NCBI RefSeq assembly: GCF_015163715.1
Contig: NZ_JADDUM010000032.1
Span: 1 to 44,490, forward strand
Length of the DNA: 44,490 bases
Direction of reading: 5' to 3'
Source: Pseudomonas cyclaminis
GTDB lineage: Bacteria; Pseudomonadota; Gammaproteobacteria; Pseudomonadales; Pseudomonadaceae
Notes under the pieces: model-generated
Database searches by the model: none
What the model saw: the letters and a program-made list of their open reading frames with translations, nothing else
Told to the model about the DNA's origin: nothing
Part shown: positions 42,175-44,490 of the stretch, in pieces
Position numbering within the stretch: the stretch's first letter is position 1
How the letters are laid out: each line of letters starts with the position of its first letter
Translations under genes and position numbers: made by a program

Positions 42175-44112
42175 TTACAGGTCATTCAAATGGACTTCGG
42201 ACCAGCTGCGGACGTCGGCATAGGGATAGTCCTCCAGCGCTGCAAAACCGGGAATGCCCCGCGCCTTCAGCTTGGTAAACAACGGCACGCTGATGCCACC
42301 GAGAAAGCGCGTCAGCCGTTCCGCACCCGGTAGCTCGCCCGTGTGCTCATGATGCCTGTGGATAAAATCACCGCACAGCCCCATGAAATTTTTATCCACA
42401 AGCGGCGGTAACGCTGGCGGTGACGGCAGATGGGCCACATGGCCGTGGCAGACCGAGCAATGTCCGCAGCGCTCGGGGGCTTTTTCATCACCAAAATACT
42501 GGGCCAGACGCTGACCCAGGCACTGTTCGGTGGCGAACAGATCAAGCATGGCGTGAATCCGCGCCACTTCCGTCACCTCGTGCTGCTTGAAGCCTGTGTA
42601 TAACTCGGCGCTCAGCACCTGTGGATCAAAGTCGGTGTTCAGCAGGCTGTAGACCTCCGTCATCTGCTTGCTTTCCAACTCGATCAGGCCCTGTTCCTGG
42701 AAGTAATCCAGCGCCTTCACCACGCGATTGCGCTCGGCATTGTGCTGTTGATACAGCGCATCGAAATCCACCGTCGCCCAGGTTTTCGCACGCTTGCACA
42801 CCTGGATAATCGCCGCGACAAACTGCTGCCGCTCACCAGAAAACCGCGCCAGCAACGCTTCAGGTTCGATCAGGTACTTGAACCGGTACTCGGCATAAAA
42901 CGCGTAGCGCGGCGCGATCACGCCCTTGAGTTCCAACTGCACCAGCAGCGTCTTGAGTGGCAGCTCGCGGATATTGCTGTGGTCCGACAGTGACCTCAGC
43001 AAAAACTCCCACTGCCCTTCACTGCGCGCCGCCTGCAAGTCCTCCAGCACCCGGCGGATACCCTGCTGCTCAGGCGTGTCACCGTACACAAAGTTTTCCA
43101 GCACATTGAGGCTGTCACGATTGGCCAACACCAGACAGTCCGAGGGCTGCCCATCACGCCCGGCACGGCCGATTTCCTGGCTGTAGTTCTCGATGGATTT
43201 GGGCAGGTCGAAGTGCACCACATTGCGGATGTCACTCTTGTCGATGCCCATGCCGAACGCGATGGTGGCAACGATGCAATTGGAACGCCCGCCCATGAAG
43301 CGCTGCTGGATGCCCTCACGTTTATCGTGGGGCAACCCGGCGTGATACGCCTCGGCCTGGATGCCATTGCGATTCAGGTGCTCGGCGATCTGCTCAGCGG
43401 TTTTCTGCAGGGTGACGTAGACGATGCTCGGCTGGTTGGCGCGCTCGTTCATCCACTGCACCAGGCGACGACGCTTGTCGGCACCGCTGACCGGTTCGAC
43501 CAGCAGGTTCAGGTTCGGCCTGTAGAACCCCGTGGTCACCACATCACCCGGAGCAATGGCGAACTTCGCCTGCATATCGGCAATCACCTTGGGCGTGGCT
43601 GTAGCCGTCAACAGCAGAGCTTGTGGGATCTTGAACTGGCGCTGGTAGTCCGGCAGCTTCAGGTAGTCCGGACGGAAGTTGTGGCCCCACTCGGAAATAC
43701 AGTGCGCCTCGTCCACCACCAGCAGCGAGATCTGCACACTTTGCAGAAAGTTGCGAAAACGCTCGTTCTTCAAGCGCTCTACGGAAATCATCAGGATTTT
43801 CAGTTCACCGGAACGGGCGCGGGCCATTACGTCATTGGCGTCATCGCGGCTCTGGGCCGAATCGATACTGCCTGCCGAAATACCATGGCGCTGCAAAAAG
43901 CCCAACTGGTCTTGCATCAACGCCAGCAGTGGCGAGACCACCAGCGTCAGGTGCGGCAACAACACCGCCGACAGCTGATAACACAGGGATTTACCCGAAC
44001 CCGTCGGGAAAATCGCGGCCGCAGAACGACCAGCCAGCACGGCGCTGACCGTTTCTTCCTGGCCCAAACGAAACTGGGGATAACCAAAGACCTGCTGGAG
44101 GGTGTCGTGCAT
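42175..44112 (-). CDS. RecQ-family ATP-dependent DNA helicase
   Basis: 645 residues. Helicase motifs appear in order: FRLGQEETVSAVLAG (motif 0), TGSGKS at 37-42, DEAH in VVDEAHCISEWGHNFRPDY (with the RecQ aromatic loop), TATATP, FGMGIDKSDIR and QEIGRAGRDG. A zinc-binding cysteine set (C..CGHCSVC) closes the RQC-like part. No HRDC domain is evident; a different C-terminal domain is present (ERLTRFLGGISVPLFTKLKARGIPGFAALEDYPYADVRSW). It is thus a RecQ relative, perhaps not the orthologue of E. coli RecQ. It unwinds DNA 3'-5' in repair. Confidence 0.9.
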   Translation of the reverse strand: MHDTLQQVFGYPQFRLGQEETVSAVLAGRSAAAIFPTGSGKSLCYQLSAVLLPHLTLVVSPLLALMQDQLGFLQRHGISAGSIDSAQSRDDANDVMARARSGELKILMISVERLKNERFRNFLQSVQISLLVVDEAHCISEWGHNFRPDYLKLPDYQRQFKIPQALLLTATATPKVIADMQAKFAIAPGDVVTTGFYRPNLNLLVEPVSGADKRRRLVQWMNERANQPSIVYVTLQKTAEQIAEHLNRNGIQAEAYHAGLPHDKREGIQQRFMGGRSNCIVATIAFGMGIDKSDIRNVVHFDLPKSIENYSQEIGRAGRDGQPSDCLVLANRDSLNVLENFVYGDTPEQQGIRRVLEDLQAARSEGQWEFLLRSLSDHSNIRELPLKTLLVQLELKGVIAPRYAFYAEYRFKYLIEPEALLARFSGERQQFVAAIIQVCKRAKTWATVDFDALYQQHNAERNRVVKALDYFQEQGLIELESKQMTEVYSLLNTDFDPQVLSAELYTGFKQHEVTEVARIHAMLDLFATEQCLGQRLAQYFGDEKAPERCGHCSVCHGHVAHLPSPPALPPLVDKNFMGLCGDFIHRHHEHTGELPGAERLTRFLGGISVPLFTKLKARGIPGFAALEDYPYADVRSWSEVHLNDL

Positions 44113-44275
44113 AGGCTGTCACTCCATTGACCGCTGAAGGTGGCTTAAAAAAGTAGCCCAGTAAGCTCAGCGGATCGAGAAAGGTCGCATGGAAAAAAGA
44201 GACAGGATGATACACAGGGTGCAGCAATGGCCTTGGGCCAAATTCGAACGCGATTGTAGGAACAACGCTACACAA

Positions 44276-44368
44276 ATGTGGGAGGGGGCTTGCCCCCGAT
44301 TGCAGTGGGTCGAGCTACAAATAAGACTGACTGATCCACCGCTATCGGGGGCAAGCCCCCTCCCACAT
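44276..44368. repeat. REPIN (inverted pair of REP sequences)
   Basis: ATGTGGGAGGGGGCTTGCCCCCGAT at the left and ATCGGGGGCAAGCCCCCTCCCACAT at the right form an inverted pair. It is the same class as at 33846-33938 and lies between two minus-strand genes. Confidence 0.87.
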
Positions 44369-44384
44369 TTGTTTCTGTGTTGGG

Positions 44385-44490
44385 TCAGTCGGACCAGGGC
44401 GCTTTGCGGGAGTTGTTCAACTCAAGCAGGTAGCCATCGCCACCGAGTTGACTCATCTGCTGCCGAATCCACGCCGCCCGCCGCGCCAGC
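44385..44490 (-). CDS. C-terminal end of an unidentified gene (cut by right edge)
   Basis: The last 34 codons read ...RRAAWIRQQMSQLGGDGYLLELNNSRKAPWSD before a TGA at 44385-44387. The start lies outside the window. The tail is too short to name a family. Confidence 0.6.
   Translation of the reverse strand, partial: LARRAAWIRQQMSQLGGDGYLLELNNSRKAPWSD

Overview
The window is chromosomal DNA of a fluorescent pseudomonad, most likely Pseudomonas fluorescens group. Three things point there: a LapA-type giant adhesin with its LapEBC exporter, REP/REPIN elements of the GTGGGAGGGGGCTTGCCCCC and GTGGGAGCGGGCTTGCTCGCG types, and the block rmlBACD-dctBD-cysQ-nudE-yrfG-kbp-lysR-fdhD-molybdopterin oxidoreductase, whose order I recall from Pseudomonas genomes (memory, not a search).

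Layout. 1-7213: biofilm adhesin locus, with the N-terminal part of lapA on the minus strand and, divergently, lapE, lapB and lapC for type I secretion. 7335-7410: tRNA-Thr(TGT) with its own promoter. About 7388-15161: a mobile island inserted at the 3' end of that tRNA gene. It holds a P4-type integrase, a 0.9-kb non-coding stretch rich in hairpins and DnaA-box-like 9-mers, a second tyrosine recombinase with a small overlapping partner gene, and a visibly A/T-richer operon of three genes: an N6-adenine DNA methyltransferase with a C-terminal target-recognition-like tail, an ORC/CDC6-like AAA ATPase with a zinc ribbon, and a protein with a HEPN-type R-x4-H motif. A degenerate copy of the tRNA 3' end at 15141-15161 probably marks the right edge. 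The three-gene operon is the best candidate in the window for an undescribed system, most likely anti-phage defence.

15561-26617: core and accessory genes: a DUF3077-type small protein, a membrane M48 peptidase, an OprD-family porin with a terminator-like hairpin in its leader, a TonB-dependent siderophore receptor behind a Fur-box-like site, a small unknown protein, agmatine deiminase and a three-domain kinase/aminotransferase fusion. 26765-30126: dTDP-L-rhamnose genes rmlB, rmlA, rmlC and a frameshifted rmlD. 30163-33826: DctB/DctD-type two-component system with an overlapping thioesterase gene. 33955-44490: housekeeping genes cysQ, nudE, yrfG, kbp, a LysR regulator, fdhD with its molybdopterin oxidoreductase, a glycine-zipper protein, a hotdog thioesterase, a RecQ-family helicase and the last codons of an unidentified gene.

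All functional names rest on motifs and remembered family resemblance; no database search was possible. Both ends of the window cut genes (lapA at the left, an unknown gene at the right).
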